Translations under genes and position numbers: made by a program | DNA from: an uncultured Lachnospiraceae bacterium | GTDB lineage: Bacteria; Bacillota; Clostridia; Lachnospirales; Lachnospiraceae | Direction: 5' to 3' | Assembly: GCA_910579395.1 (NCBI GenBank) | Contig: CAJTUC010000019.1 | Coordinates: 13,866 to 77,865 of the forward strand | Length of the DNA: 64,000 bases | Part shown: piece after piece, positions 25,967-35,209 of the stretch | Numbering within the stretch: position 1 is the stretch's first letter | Layout: every line of letters starts with the position of its first letter | The notes under the pieces: model-generated | Database searches by the model: none | What the model was told of the DNA's origin: nothing | The model's input: the letters and a program-made list of their open reading frames with translations, nothing else

Positions 25967-27013
25967 TTATTTTTTCTTACGCGCCATAACGACACTCTGA
26001 ACGATCAGGAACAGACACAGCATAGCCGCAATCGTAATTCCTGTCCACCAGGCATCATCAAGCCCTGCAGACGAAACGATATTCTGAATCGTACTCAATG
26101 ACAGAACGCCGACAAATGTACCGAAGATATTGCCGACACCGCCCGTCAGCATCGTACCGCCTATAATGGAGGATGCGATTGCATTCATTTCCGCGCCGGT
26201 CGCATGGGACGGCGAGCCGGAACCAACGTGCATAAAGTATACGAATCCACCGATTCCCGCTAACAGTCCGCAAAGAAGATGCGCCAAAAATTTCGTTCTC
26301 TTTACATTGATACCCAGCATCATCGCGCTCTGAGCATTACCGCCGACCGCATAAAACTGACGGCCGAGTTTGGTCCATTTGAGTGCAAAGAAAAGAATAG
26401 CAACAACCACCAGCGCAACAATAACGCCAATCTCAATATAAGCGTTGACATAATTTCCAAGTTTATTGACCGAACCCATGCCGGGTACAACAATACGAGT
26501 CCCTTTCAGAGCAACAAACGCTTCATTTTGTACATTGAACGGATCAGTATTGACAATTGTCGTCATACCGCGGGCAAAGAACATACCGGCCAATGTAACG
26601 ATAAACGGCTGAATCTCCAAATAGGCGATCAGAAATCCCTGTACAAGGCCAAAAGCAAGCCCGATTGCGAGCGCGATTACAATCGCCATGAATACATTTC
26701 CGTTATGGAAGTCCAGATACACCGCACAGCACATACAGACAAGCGCGGTGACACCGCCTATGGAAATATCGATTCCCTTCGTGATCATAACAAGGCTCAT
26801 GCCGCAGGACAAAATGATCAGCGCCGCCTGTGCATTCAATATATTGAAAAAGGTCTGCGGTTTCCGGAAGCCTGATCCAAGAAATATGACTGCACCGATA
26901 TACATCAATAGAAATACAACGATCGTGATCGTAAGGAGCAGATTCGTATCGGTCATGTTTTTGAATTTATTTGCCAATCCGCCGGATGCGGATGTTTTCT
27001 TTTTCGATGACAT
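25967..27013 (-). CDS. sugar ABC transporter permease, YjfF type
   Basis: Second membrane subunit of a four-part sugar importer. The 348-residue protein has about nine hydrophobic segments and the RbsC/YjfF signature (GMSLVMITKGIDISIGGVTA and GGTMLTGGVGNIFGTFVGV). The start ATG at 27013 uses GGAGG that lies within the last codons of the upstream permease gene, so translation is coupled. Gene order binding protein, ATPase, YtfT-like, YjfF-like equals that of the E. coli galactofuranose importer. Confidence 0.9.
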   Translation of the reverse strand: MSSKKKTSASGGLANKFKNMTDTNLLLTITIVVFLLMYIGAVIFLGSGFRKPQTFFNILNAQAALIILSCGMSLVMITKGIDISIGGVTALVCMCCAVYLDFHNGNVFMAIVIALAIGLAFGLVQGFLIAYLEIQPFIVTLAGMFFARGMTTIVNTDPFNVQNEAFVALKGTRIVVPGMGSVNKLGNYVNAYIEIGVIVALVVVAILFFALKWTKLGRQFYAVGGNAQSAMMLGINVKRTKFLAHLLCGLLAGIGGFVYFMHVGSGSPSHATGAEMNAIASSIIGGTMLTGGVGNIFGTFVGVLSLSTIQNIVSSAGLDDAWWTGITIAAMLCLFLIVQSVVMARKKK

Positions 27014-27014
27014 A

Positions 27015-28100
27015 CTAAGCAACCTCCTTCGTCTGTAATTTCTTCATGGTCGCAGAGAACCATTCCCTTACTACCGGTGCACTGATAACAACCAGAACAA
27101 TGACAACGACTGCTTTATACGCCGGAAGCGCTGTTGATTTCACATTAAATTTAAACAATGTCTGCGTCAGGAACTGAATGACATAGGCGCCAATAATAGA
27201 CGCCGTCATGTTAAACTTACCGCCGCCGAGCGCATTTCCGCCGAGCGCGACCGCCAGAATGGCATCCATCTCAATATCCTTCGCAATGACCGAATAATTG
27301 ATGGAAGAAACACGACTTGTTTTGATCAGTCCGACGACTGCAACACACAGACCGAGGATTACGAACGAAAGCACTTTGATGACCTGCGGATTCAGTCCGT
27401 TCAATCTGGAAGAATTTTCATTAATACCTACCGCCTGTGTATACAATCTGAGGTTCGTGAACTTCAGAACAAGACCGATCACGATCATACAAATAATCGC
27501 GATAAAGAACGGTGTCGGAATTGGAATACCCGGTATAAAGCCGCCAAAATATCCGAAAGAAGGATCATTAACGATTGGCAGCTCATTGTTGTTGATCCAT
27601 GCCGCAATAGAACGGCCCGCTGTATAGAGAATCAGCGTTGCGACCATCGGCTGTATTTTAAAGTAAGCCACCAGCACACCGTTAAACGCGCCGAACAGCA
27701 TCGCTACGACACAACACACGAGAAAAGCAACAATGATCGGAGCCTGCAATGTTTCCGGACGTGTATCCCGACCGCAGAGCACACGGAGCAATACGCTTCC
27801 CGCAATTGCTACAGCCGCGCCGACGCTGATATCCTGTCCGCCGGTAGCCGCGGTAACGAGCGTCATGCCGATTGCCAGAATCGCAACTTCGGAACCGGAA
27901 TCCAGAATCGTCACCAAAAAGCCAGACAGAACCGGATTTCCCAGATTATTATAGCCCAGCGTGATCTTAAAGAAACTCGGGTCTGCAATCAAGTTAAATA
28001 AAGCAAGCAAAAGCAGTGCTGCCAACGGAATAAAAATCTGATTCCTGAATATTTTTGTGAAATTATTACTATTTGATTTTTTTAATTCCTTCGTCCCCAT
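27015..28100 (-). CDS. sugar ABC transporter permease, YtfT type
   Basis: First membrane subunit of the importer. Length 361, multiple hydrophobic segments, and the family signature GMTLVTAATGGQDISVGAAV and ALGGNALGGGKFNMTASIIGAY. The ATG follows the stop of the ATPase gene directly, with GGAGG ten bases upstream, so the pair is translationally coupled. It forms the membrane channel with the YjfF-like protein. Confidence 0.9.
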   Translation of the reverse strand: MGTKELKKSNSNNFTKIFRNQIFIPLAALLLLALFNLIADPSFFKITLGYNNLGNPVLSGFLVTILDSGSEVAILAIGMTLVTAATGGQDISVGAAVAIAGSVLLRVLCGRDTRPETLQAPIIVAFLVCCVVAMLFGAFNGVLVAYFKIQPMVATLILYTAGRSIAAWINNNELPIVNDPSFGYFGGFIPGIPIPTPFFIAIICMIVIGLVLKFTNLRLYTQAVGINENSSRLNGLNPQVIKVLSFVILGLCVAVVGLIKTSRVSSINYSVIAKDIEMDAILAVALGGNALGGGKFNMTASIIGAYVIQFLTQTLFKFNVKSTALPAYKAVVVIVLVVISAPVVREWFSATMKKLQTKEVA

Positions 28101-29618
28101 CTATTTATCACCTCCGGCAATGGTATTCATGATCGTTGTCTGGTTCAGTTCGTCACCGGAAAGTTCGCCTACGACCTTGCGGTCTCTCATGACGATCAGT
28201 CTTGAACAGGTACGCAGCATCTCATCCATTTCGGAAGAAATAAAGGTAACGCTCATACCTTCCGATGCCAGTTTCAACACCAGTTTCTGGATATCCACCT
28301 TTGTTCCGACATCGATACCTCTCGTCGGTTCATCCAGAATCAGATAATCCGGATGGGTTAACAGCCAGCGGGCCAGAATAACTTTCTGCTGATTTCCGCC
28401 GGAAAGCGATTTGATCGGCGTATCCGCAGAAGCCGTTTTAATGCTCAGAAGTTTAATATATTCGTCCGCAAATTTATTCGCTTCAGCCTTGGAGAAAGGT
28501 TTAAAGAATCCTTTCAGTACCTGCTGTGCGAGAATCAGATTGTCGCGTACGGACAGTTCTCCGACAATGCCGTCAATCTTACGGTCTTCCGGAAGATAGG
28601 CAATACCCTGCCGCATCGCATCAATCGGTTTTGATATCTTAATATCTTTACCATCCTTTTTCACCTTGCCGCCAAGCACTCTGTCTGCGCCGAAAATAGC
28701 ACGGACACATTCACTTCTGCCCGAACCGAGCAAACCGGTGAATCCGTTTACTTCTCCTTTATCGATATGGAAATTAAACGGCTTGATACCCGCATCGCTG
28801 TAAAGTTTTTCTGCCTCGAATACGGGAGCCGTGTCCTTCTTCCTCTCATATGCTTTCTGTTCGCCCTGAATATCCGCCATATCGTCAAGCTCCTTACCGA
28901 GCATCGCAGAAACAAGTTTTACGCGGGGCAAATCCTTGATTTCGTATTCTCCTACCAGCTTACCGTCGCGCATGACCGTAATCCTGTCGCATATTTCATA
29001 TACCTGATCCAGGAAATGCGTAACGAAAATGATGCCGACGCCTCTTTTTTTCAGGTCACGCATCAATTTGAACAGCTTTGCGACTTCCTGCTCATCCAGA
29101 GATGAGGTCGGCTCATCGAGAATCAATACCTTACATTCCATATCTACCGCACGGGCAATTGCGATCATCTGCTGAACCGCAATAGAGCAGCTCTCGAGCT
29201 GCTGTGTCGCCGTCGCCGGTATCTCCAGTGACTGTAAGATTTTCTCTGTATCTTCATTCATCTTTTTCCAGTTCTGATAAACGCTCTGCGTTCTTCCTAT
29301 GTACATATTCTCTGCAACCGAAAGGTTCGGGCACAGCGTAATTTCCTGATAAACGGTACTGATGCCGACTTTCTGTGCATCCTGCGGCGAACGGATCGAT
29401 GCCGCCTTCCCCTCTAACGAAATCGTTCCTTCATCCTTTACATAACCGGATACACCGGTCAGGACCTTGATTAAAGTTGATTTTCCGGCGCCGTTTTCGC
29501 CCATCAGCGCATGTACCTCTCCGGCACGCAGTGTAAAGTCAACCCCCTGTAATGCGCGTACGCCGGGAAAGCTCTTATGAATATTTCTCATTTCCAATAA
29601 AGCGCTTTCTTTCCCCAC
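28101..29618 (-). CDS. sugar ABC transporter ATPase with two ATP-binding halves
   Basis: A YtfR/RbsA/MglA-type ATPase of 505 residues. The first half has Walker A GENGAGKS and Walker B VLILDEPTSSLD. The second half has the degenerate phosphate loop GLLGSGRSE, signature LSGGNQQK and LILDEPTRGID, as usual for this family. I chose the GTG at 29618 because GGAGG lies eight bases upstream; the longer frame would start on the ribosome binding site itself. It powers the four-part importer. Confidence 0.92.
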   Translation of the reverse strand: MGKESALLEMRNIHKSFPGVRALQGVDFTLRAGEVHALMGENGAGKSTLIKVLTGVSGYVKDEGTISLEGKAASIRSPQDAQKVGISTVYQEITLCPNLSVAENMYIGRTQSVYQNWKKMNEDTEKILQSLEIPATATQQLESCSIAVQQMIAIARAVDMECKVLILDEPTSSLDEQEVAKLFKLMRDLKKRGVGIIFVTHFLDQVYEICDRITVMRDGKLVGEYEIKDLPRVKLVSAMLGKELDDMADIQGEQKAYERKKDTAPVFEAEKLYSDAGIKPFNFHIDKGEVNGFTGLLGSGRSECVRAIFGADRVLGGKVKKDGKDIKISKPIDAMRQGIAYLPEDRKIDGIVGELSVRDNLILAQQVLKGFFKPFSKAEANKFADEYIKLLSIKTASADTPIKSLSGGNQQKVILARWLLTHPDYLILDEPTRGIDVGTKVDIQKLVLKLASEGMSVTFISSEMDEMLRTCSRLIVMRDRKVVGELSGDELNQTTIMNTIAGGDK

Positions 29619-29647
29619 TAAGTCCACCTCCTGTAATTTTGTGTTTC

Positions 29648-29742
29648 AAAAACAACGGACAGCACGCTTCGCGGGCTATCCTTATGTTAATAAAGATGTT
29701 AATAAAGCGCGGTGCAGGCCTGTATTCCACGCTGCGCCGCGC
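29648..29742 (-). other. two intercistronic stem-loops after the binding-protein gene
   Basis: Hairpin one pairs GCGCGG (29707-29712) with CCGCGC (29737-29742), followed on the minus strand by TTTATT. Hairpin two pairs GGATAGC with GCTGTCC (29657-29681, one wobble) followed by GTTGTTTTT. Such structures after a binding-protein gene often raise its level over the rest of the importer by partial termination or RNA protection. Confidence 0.55.
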
Positions 29743-29786
29743 CTATTATCGCTATTATTATAAGCTATATTCGTTTAAATGACAAC

Positions 29787-30911
29787 TTAGATACCATAAT
29801 TTTTAACATCATCTGCTGTGATCGTTGTCGCATCGAAGCCCTTCTCATCCATGATGATCGTCTTTTCGGTAAGTGTTTCGCCGTTCTCTAATTTCTTGAT
29901 GATATCGCTGATATAAGAGGACTGGAACGGATTACACTGTCCATCGTAATTCCAGTTACCGTCAAGCAGTTCCTGAAGCGCCCACTGATTGCAGTCAAAT
30001 CCCATAATAATTACGTCTCCGTCAACACCGTGAGAGATGTTTGCACTGTCCAGCGCTGCTACCGCACCTCTTGCCATATCATCGTTCTCTGCATAGATTA
30101 CATTGAAAGATGTACCGGAATCGATTACAGACTGAACAATCTGCTGTGCTGTTTCTGCATTCCAGTCTGCAGTCTGCTGTGTAACGATGTTCCATCCTTC
30201 GGACGTTGCTGTATCAGTGAGTGCGCCGGAACGGCCTACCTGTGCTGCAGAGCCCATAACACCCTGAAGATGAATGATGTTGTACTCGCTGAGTCCCTGA
30301 CTCTTTAACCATTCAACTGCCGTCTGGCCTTCTTTATCCATATCGGAAACGATAGAACCTTCATAAAGGCTCTCGTCCGCATCGATTACACGGTCGAACA
30401 GGATAACTCTAACGCCCGCATCCTGTGCATCCTGTAAGGTGGAATCCCATCCGGCTGTACCAGCTGCGGAGAGGAGAAGATAATCAACACCGTCCTGGAT
30501 GAACTTCTGTGCTGCTGCAATCTGCTCGTCGTTCTCATTGCTGTAAGCGAAAGATGCGTCATAGCCATTCTCTTCTGTGAAAGTTGCTTTCAAATCTTTA
30601 TCATTTGCTGTACGATATCCGGACTCGTTCGGGTCATTGTTGATGATACCGACTTTAATCAGCTCGTCAGAGCTTGCGGATGTATCAGCTGCTGCATCAT
30701 TGGATGCCGTGTCCGCTGCTGTATCATTGGATGCCGTGTCTGCTGCTGCATCATTGGATGCCGTGTCTGCTGCTGCATCTGTTGTTGCAGCCGTATCATT
30801 TGTTGCTGCTGTGTCTGTTGTTGCCGGTGTACTGCCGCTGTTTCCACATCCGGTAACAACTGCAGCTACCATTGCAAGGCTAAGTACCATGCTCACTACT
30901 TTCTTTTTCAT
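29787..30911 (-). CDS. sugar-binding lipoprotein, YtfQ type
   Basis: The binding subunit of the importer, anchored to the outer face of the membrane. The signal peptide ends in the lipobox VVTGCG, with Cys near residue 22. A linker of about 60 residues rich in Ala, Thr, Asp and Asn follows, built partly from a repeated ADTASNDAA unit. The type I binding fold (from about residue 85, KVGIINNDPNESGYR) resembles YtfQ. The ATG at 30911 gives good spacing to GGAGG; the ATG six bases earlier is too close. Likely ligand: arabinose or a furanose, inferred from the operon. Confidence 0.9.
   Translation of the reverse strand: MKKKVVSMVLSLAMVAAVVTGCGNSGSTPATTDTAATNDTAATTDAAADTASNDAAADTASNDTAADTASNDAAADTSASSDELIKVGIINNDPNESGYRTANDKDLKATFTEENGYDASFAYSNENDEQIAAAQKFIQDGVDYLLLSAAGTAGWDSTLQDAQDAGVRVILFDRVIDADESLYEGSIVSDMDKEGQTAVEWLKSQGLSEYNIIHLQGVMGSAAQVGRSGALTDTATSEGWNIVTQQTADWNAETAQQIVQSVIDSGTSFNVIYAENDDMARGAVAALDSANISHGVDGDVIIMGFDCNQWALQELLDGNWNYDGQCNPFQSSYISDIIKKLENGETLTEKTIIMDEKGFDATTITADDVKNYGI
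30688..30780 (-). repeat. 27-bp coding tandem repeat in the lipoprotein linker
   Basis: About three and a half copies of a 27-base unit (CATTGGATGCCGTG core on the plus strand) encode ADTASND plus AA. Copies differ by one or two bases. Copy number is likely to vary between strains. Confidence 0.8.
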
Positions 30912-30984
30912 ATTCATATCCTCCTTCTGTTTTGCGTGAGAACTGGTCTGACAAAAACAAGTTCAGGTCGTTCTCAATGACTAA

Positions 30985-31013
30985 ACTTTAACAGAAACAA
31001 GAATCTATTTCAA
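30985..31013 (-). promoter_or_regulatory. predicted promoter of the importer and arabinose operon
   Basis: On the minus strand TTGAAA (31008-31013), 17-base spacer, TAAAGT (30985-30990). About 70 bases of leader separate it from the lipoprotein start. Confidence 0.7.
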
Positions 31014-31023
31014 GCTTTTTTCG

Positions 31024-31098
31024 TTGTATTAACTAATTTGAACGCTTTTGATAATACAAATTTTGTCGAAAAAGGCGTATTTTTAATACAAATTTTTG
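31024..31098. promoter_or_regulatory. AATACAA repeats upstream of the arabinose promoter
   Basis: AATACAAATTTT occurs at 31053 and 31085 in the same orientation, 32 bases apart (about three helical turns). An inverted half TTGTATT lies at 31024-31030, just upstream of the -35 box. They are candidate operators for the divergent GntR-LacI regulator or the AraC-type response regulator. Confidence 0.45.
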
Positions 31099-31235
31099 AA
31101 ACTTACAAAATTTTATGATTCTCTGTCCGTTTTAGTACATTTTTTTCTTTTTTATTGAATTTACGAATATATAATAAATATTTTTACATAGTCAAATCTT
31201 CTACGGAATGATAAAAGAGTGATTTTTTTATTCTG

Positions 31236-31255
31236 TTATGATACGGTTATCATAA
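31236..31255. promoter_or_regulatory. inverted repeat in front of the GntR-LacI regulator
   Basis: TTATGATA, 4-base spacer, TATCATAA: a perfect 8-base inverted repeat. The left arm contains a TATGAT that could be a -10 box for the plus-strand gene. The layout suits autoregulation. The rest of the 30912-31389 gap is AT-rich and shows no gene. Confidence 0.45.
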
Positions 31256-31389
31256 ATTTTTTGTACCGCAAATTGATAAAATCTCTTAATCTTGGAGAAA
31301 AATTATGATATTTTTATAATAGAAATCTTTTACAGGAAAAAGTTAACGGACACAAGCGCAATATCACGGGAAAGGAATCAGGCATACCG

Positions 31390-32475
31390 ATGGAATCAAA
31401 ATACAGGCAGCTCGCCGAAATCTTAAAAAATAGACTGGAAAAAGACATCCGGCAGGGATTCTACAAGCTGCCGACGGAAAAAGAATTATGCGCCCAATTC
31501 CAGGTCAGCCGCCAGACTGTTCGTCAGGCGCTTCAGCTTTTGTCGCAGGAGGGACTGATCGCCAGAAAACAGGGAAGTGGCTCTTATGCGACCGGCCTTC
31601 TCCCGGAAATGTCTAAAAATCATGTAGCCATCCTGCTTTCTTCCGATATGGAATATATTTTTCCCGCGCTGCTCGGCGATCTGGAAACTTTCCTGTCTAA
31701 AGAAGGATATTCCGTCTCTGTTTTCATCACGCACAACCGGACCGATATAGAACGCTCCATTTTACAATCACTTACCGAAACACCCCTTCGCGGACTGATT
31801 GCGGAACCTTCCCGTTCCGGCCTTCCGACACCGAACTTCGATTTATATGAGAAACTTTCCGCTCAAGGCACAAATATTGTATTTTTTCACGGCTATTATT
31901 CCAATCTTCCGCCCTGTTCCTATGTAAAAGACGATAATTATTCCGGCGGCTTCGCGCTCGGACAATTCCTGATGGAGCGCCGGCACAGACAGATTGCCGG
32001 TATCTTCCAGCTCGACACGATTCAGGGACAGGAGCGCCATCTCGGCTTTACACGCTCCATGCTGGAATCCGGACTTCCCATTGATGAAGACACGGTCGCA
32101 TGGTTTACGACCGAGCAGCTCGTCCGCCTCGAAAAAAAACAGGATACCAGATTTCTTTCGGACTTTATAAAACGAAATCTGAGTTCCTGTTCTGCCGTTA
32201 TCTGCCATAATGACGAAATCGCCTACTGGCTGATCAAAGAACTTTCCTATGCGGGACTCCACGTTCCCGAAGATATCAGCATTGCGAGTTTCGACAACAG
32301 TTACCTGAGTGAGCTTTCAGTGCCCGGTCTGACCTCTCTTTCCCATAAGCCGCATGAAATGGCCATCGCAGCAGTCTCTCTTCTGATGAAAAAAATGCAG
32401 GGACAGAATGCCGTATCGATGCAGCTTCCCTGGAGCCTCATCGAACGCAGCAGCGTATCCTTCTGGACGGACTAG
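31390..32475 (+). CDS. GntR-LacI hybrid transcriptional regulator, AraR type
   Basis: Residues 1-70 form a GntR winged helix (KLPTEKELCAQFQVSRQTVR, then LLSQEGLIARKQGSGSY). Residues about 80-360 form a LacI-type sugar-binding domain (SIASFDNSYLSELSVPGLTS near the end). This architecture is that of AraR, the arabinose repressor of Firmicutes. It is transcribed away from the importer and araA operon, its likely target. The stop TAG shares the palindrome CTAG with the stop of the convergent response regulator. Confidence 0.9.
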   Translation: MESKYRQLAEILKNRLEKDIRQGFYKLPTEKELCAQFQVSRQTVRQALQLLSQEGLIARKQGSGSYATGLLPEMSKNHVAILLSSDMEYIFPALLGDLETFLSKEGYSVSVFITHNRTDIERSILQSLTETPLRGLIAEPSRSGLPTPNFDLYEKLSAQGTNIVFFHGYYSNLPPCSYVKDDNYSGGFALGQFLMERRHRQIAGIFQLDTIQGQERHLGFTRSMLESGLPIDEDTVAWFTTEQLVRLEKKQDTRFLSDFIKRNLSSCSAVICHNDEIAYWLIKELSYAGLHVPEDISIASFDNSYLSELSVPGLTSLSHKPHEMAIAAVSLLMKKMQGQNAVSMQLPWSLIERSSVSFWTD

Positions 32476-34112
32476 TCCCGTGCCCCTGCGTTTTCGAGCT
32501 CACTCATTGCGCGGTATTCCCTCGGTGTACAGCCCTGCGTTTTCTTAAAGACAAAGCTGAAATAATGCGGATTTTTATAACCGACCGCCAGTGCGATCTC
32601 ATTAGAACGCATCTCCGTCTCCCGCAACAGGCTTTTGGCTTTCTCCATACGCTTCTGCGTCACATATTCTACGAAAGTCATCTGCATTTCCTGACTGAAC
32701 ATGGCGCTGAAATAATTGGGGCTCACCTCCTGCGCCGCCGCAATTTCATTGAGGGACAGACTTTCCCTCATATAATTTGCTTCGATATACTCCAACGATT
32801 TCTTCAACGCTTTTTTGCTCTGGCTCTTATTCTCCCGGTCGCGGAACGCGATTGCCTGTGTCAGCATTTCTTCTATATAACGCCGCATATTTTCCAGACC
32901 GATTTCCATCTTCTGAACATCTTCTAATCGGACACTCTGCAGAAACTCCTGCTGAGTCACCCCGATTTCCTCCATATAAGAAAGCACCGTGAAACGCACA
33001 TTCAACAGCGTATAGTCCCAGAAAATCCTGGATTTCAAAGCCTGATCCATTCCCAGCAGAAAATTGTTGACGAACTCCCCTGCCTCATCTTTCTGCCCTT
33101 TTGCAAGAAAACTTTTGATCAGCTCCGGGTTTGTCTTATTCATATCGACAACTTCCAAAGCCCCATCTCCGGCCTCCGAGGCCAGTCCCTCCGCCTGCTT
33201 TTCGGACAGAATATGCTTCGACGGTTCGAAGAAGCGATAATTAAAAATATGATTCAGTTTCCGGTAACATTCGGAAAGCTGGCTGAACCGTTCAATCGGA
33301 CTGCCGGCTGCCGCATACCAGTTGGTTTCTTCTTCATACTGCACACAAATCTGTTCTATGCCTTCCAGACATTTATCCGTCCGTTCCGCAATGTTCTCTT
33401 TCTCCCCTTTTATCATAATGCCGTAAATACTGATATTCCATCGGAACACCAGATAGTAACTGGAAAAACGCATGAGAAAGCGCATCAGTTCCTCATAACA
33501 TTTCTGACAGGCTTCCCCCGCCTGCTGTTTATTCGCCTTTTCCTGCACATCGATCAGAACAAGGTTATAAAAAGGCGCGTTAATATCCAGAGAATGTTTC
33601 TGCGCTTCCTCATAAATCTCCTGAACAGATAACTTTCCGGCAAACACTTTTTCGAAAAAAGTCCGCAGGAAAAACTGCTCATATTCGTGCATATCATCCT
33701 GATATTTATGGAGATAATTTTTCTGTTCCTGCTCCGACTCGATTTTTTCCTTTACTTCCGTCAGCGCCTTCTGCAGAGTGCGCCTTGTAATCGGTTTGAG
33801 CAGGTACTGCTCCACCCCTTCTCTGATGGCCTGCCTTGCGTATTCAAAATCATCATACCCGCTGATGATGATGATCTTCATCTCCGGAAATTCCTGTCCG
33901 ACAATATGACTGAGCGTCAGGCCGTCCATAAAGGGCATCTTGATATCCGTGATCAGCACATCCGGCCGGGTCTTTCTAATTAAAGGCAGAGCCATTTCCC
34001 CGTCACCCGCTTCCCCGACGAATTGATAACCGAACTGCTGCCATGGAATATTATCACGCAGTCCTTCCCTGACGACACTCTCATCTTCCACCAAAAAAAC
34101 TTTTAACGCCAT
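32472..34112 (-). CDS. AraC-type response regulator, YesN family
   Basis: Residues 1-120 form a receiver domain with the phospho-acceptor Asp56 in DVLITDIKMPFMDG. The last ~100 residues form an AraC-type DNA-binding domain with two helix-turn-helices (SLNEIAAAQEVSPNYFSAMF, then NEIALAVGYKNPHYFSFVFK). A 300-residue middle region is typical of YesN proteins. The partner is the histidine kinase at 35178-36698, with the binding lipoprotein between them. The likely target is a sugar-uptake promoter such as the importer promoter. Confidence 0.92.
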   Translation of the reverse strand: MALKVFLVEDESVVREGLRDNIPWQQFGYQFVGEAGDGEMALPLIRKTRPDVLITDIKMPFMDGLTLSHIVGQEFPEMKIIIISGYDDFEYARQAIREGVEQYLLKPITRRTLQKALTEVKEKIESEQEQKNYLHKYQDDMHEYEQFFLRTFFEKVFAGKLSVQEIYEEAQKHSLDINAPFYNLVLIDVQEKANKQQAGEACQKCYEELMRFLMRFSSYYLVFRWNISIYGIMIKGEKENIAERTDKCLEGIEQICVQYEEETNWYAAAGSPIERFSQLSECYRKLNHIFNYRFFEPSKHILSEKQAEGLASEAGDGALEVVDMNKTNPELIKSFLAKGQKDEAGEFVNNFLLGMDQALKSRIFWDYTLLNVRFTVLSYMEEIGVTQQEFLQSVRLEDVQKMEIGLENMRRYIEEMLTQAIAFRDRENKSQSKKALKKSLEYIEANYMRESLSLNEIAAAQEVSPNYFSAMFSQEMQMTFVEYVTQKRMEKAKSLLRETEMRSNEIALAVGYKNPHYFSFVFKKTQGCTPREYRAMSELENAGARD

Positions 34113-34147
34113 TTTTACACCTCCTATCCGCTCTAACAGACATCAAC

Positions 34148-35209
34148 TCAATAGGTTCTCGTATCCAGATATTCATCTACATTTTCCTTTGTGAAGACTT
34201 TTTCTTCCACAATGTTTTCTTTATCTACCGTTTCGCCGTTCTCCAGCTTTCGGAGAATCTCCAAAATATACTCTCCCTGCTCCGGATTACATTCAATATC
34301 CACATTGATAACTCCCTGCGCCACAAGTTCCAATGCCTCACGGACCGCGTCAAAAGAAATCAGAATGACCTCACCGTCCACCCCTGTTGTTATGCCTTCA
34401 TCCTCCATCGCCTGCAGGGCTCCAAACGTCATATCATCGTTCTGGGAAATGACCACATCGATATCCGAATAGGTCATGAGAAACGCCTCCATGACCTCTT
34501 TTCCTTTTGCCGTCGTAAAATCCGCCGGTTCCTGCTTCAGAATATGCCAGTTTGGATGCTCTCTGGCAATGTTTTGAAATCCTTTCGTACGCTCAAGCTG
34601 AGCCGATGAACCGACCGTTCCCTGTAATACGACAATGTTGATTTCCTCTTCTTCCCGGCCTTCCGCTTTCAGGTAATCTTCCAGCCAGATACCCGCCTTT
34701 TCCCCCTCGCTGACCATATCGGAACCCACCCATGCCGTATAAAGCGAAGCGTCCTCAAGGGAAGCCTTTCTGTCTACCAGGATCACCGGAATCCCCGCTT
34801 CCTTCGCTTCCTGCAGCACGGTTTCCCATCCGTTTTCCGTGGCCGGCGAAAACAGGATATAATCCACCCGCTGCGAAATAAATCCCCGAATCGCCTTAAT
34901 CTGATTTTCCTGTTTCTGCCGGGCATTATTAAATTCCAGAAAAAAACCATTCTCTCTCGTCAATGCACCCTGAATGGACTCCGAATTGGCAGTCCGCCAG
35001 ACCGATTCACTGCCGAGCTGGGAAAAGCCGACGACAATCAGATTCTCTTCCTCACCGGGTACCTTCTCCAAACGATTTGCTTCCGGCACGACATCCTGAA
35101 AAGAACCACAGCCGGCCACCGACGCCAAAAGTAACGCCCAGAGCAGAACGACGCAAAACAGCCTTTCATATTTATGATCATGTTCCTTTCTCAGCCTGCG
35201 ATGTCTCAT
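34148..35209 (-). CDS. sugar-binding lipoprotein of a sensor system
   Basis: The lipobox SVAGCG follows a short signal peptide, so the protein is held on the outer membrane face. The rest is a YtfQ-type sugar-binding fold. It is a paralogue of the importer's lipoprotein at 29787-30911 (shared blocks such as YRTAN/WRTAN, QNDDMTFGALQAM and KLENGET). It is sandwiched between histidine kinase and response regulator, so it probably presents sugar to the kinase. ATG at 35209 has AAGGAG with good spacing and overlaps the kinase gene by 32 bases. Confidence 0.9.
   Translation of the reverse strand: MRHRRLRKEHDHKYERLFCVVLLWALLLASVAGCGSFQDVVPEANRLEKVPGEEENLIVVGFSQLGSESVWRTANSESIQGALTRENGFFLEFNNARQKQENQIKAIRGFISQRVDYILFSPATENGWETVLQEAKEAGIPVILVDRKASLEDASLYTAWVGSDMVSEGEKAGIWLEDYLKAEGREEEEINIVVLQGTVGSSAQLERTKGFQNIAREHPNWHILKQEPADFTTAKGKEVMEAFLMTYSDIDVVISQNDDMTFGALQAMEDEGITTGVDGEVILISFDAVREALELVAQGVINVDIECNPEQGEYILEILRKLENGETVDKENIVEEKVFTKENVDEYLDTRTY

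Noticed and set aside
30680..30790. Regularly spaced repeats that might be a CRISPR array
   Set aside because: The unit is 27 bases in direct tandem with no unique spacers and lies in frame inside a lipoprotein gene.
31040..31056. CcpA (cre) site
   Set aside because: TTTGAACGCTTTTG has the central CG but misses about four of the conserved cre positions.
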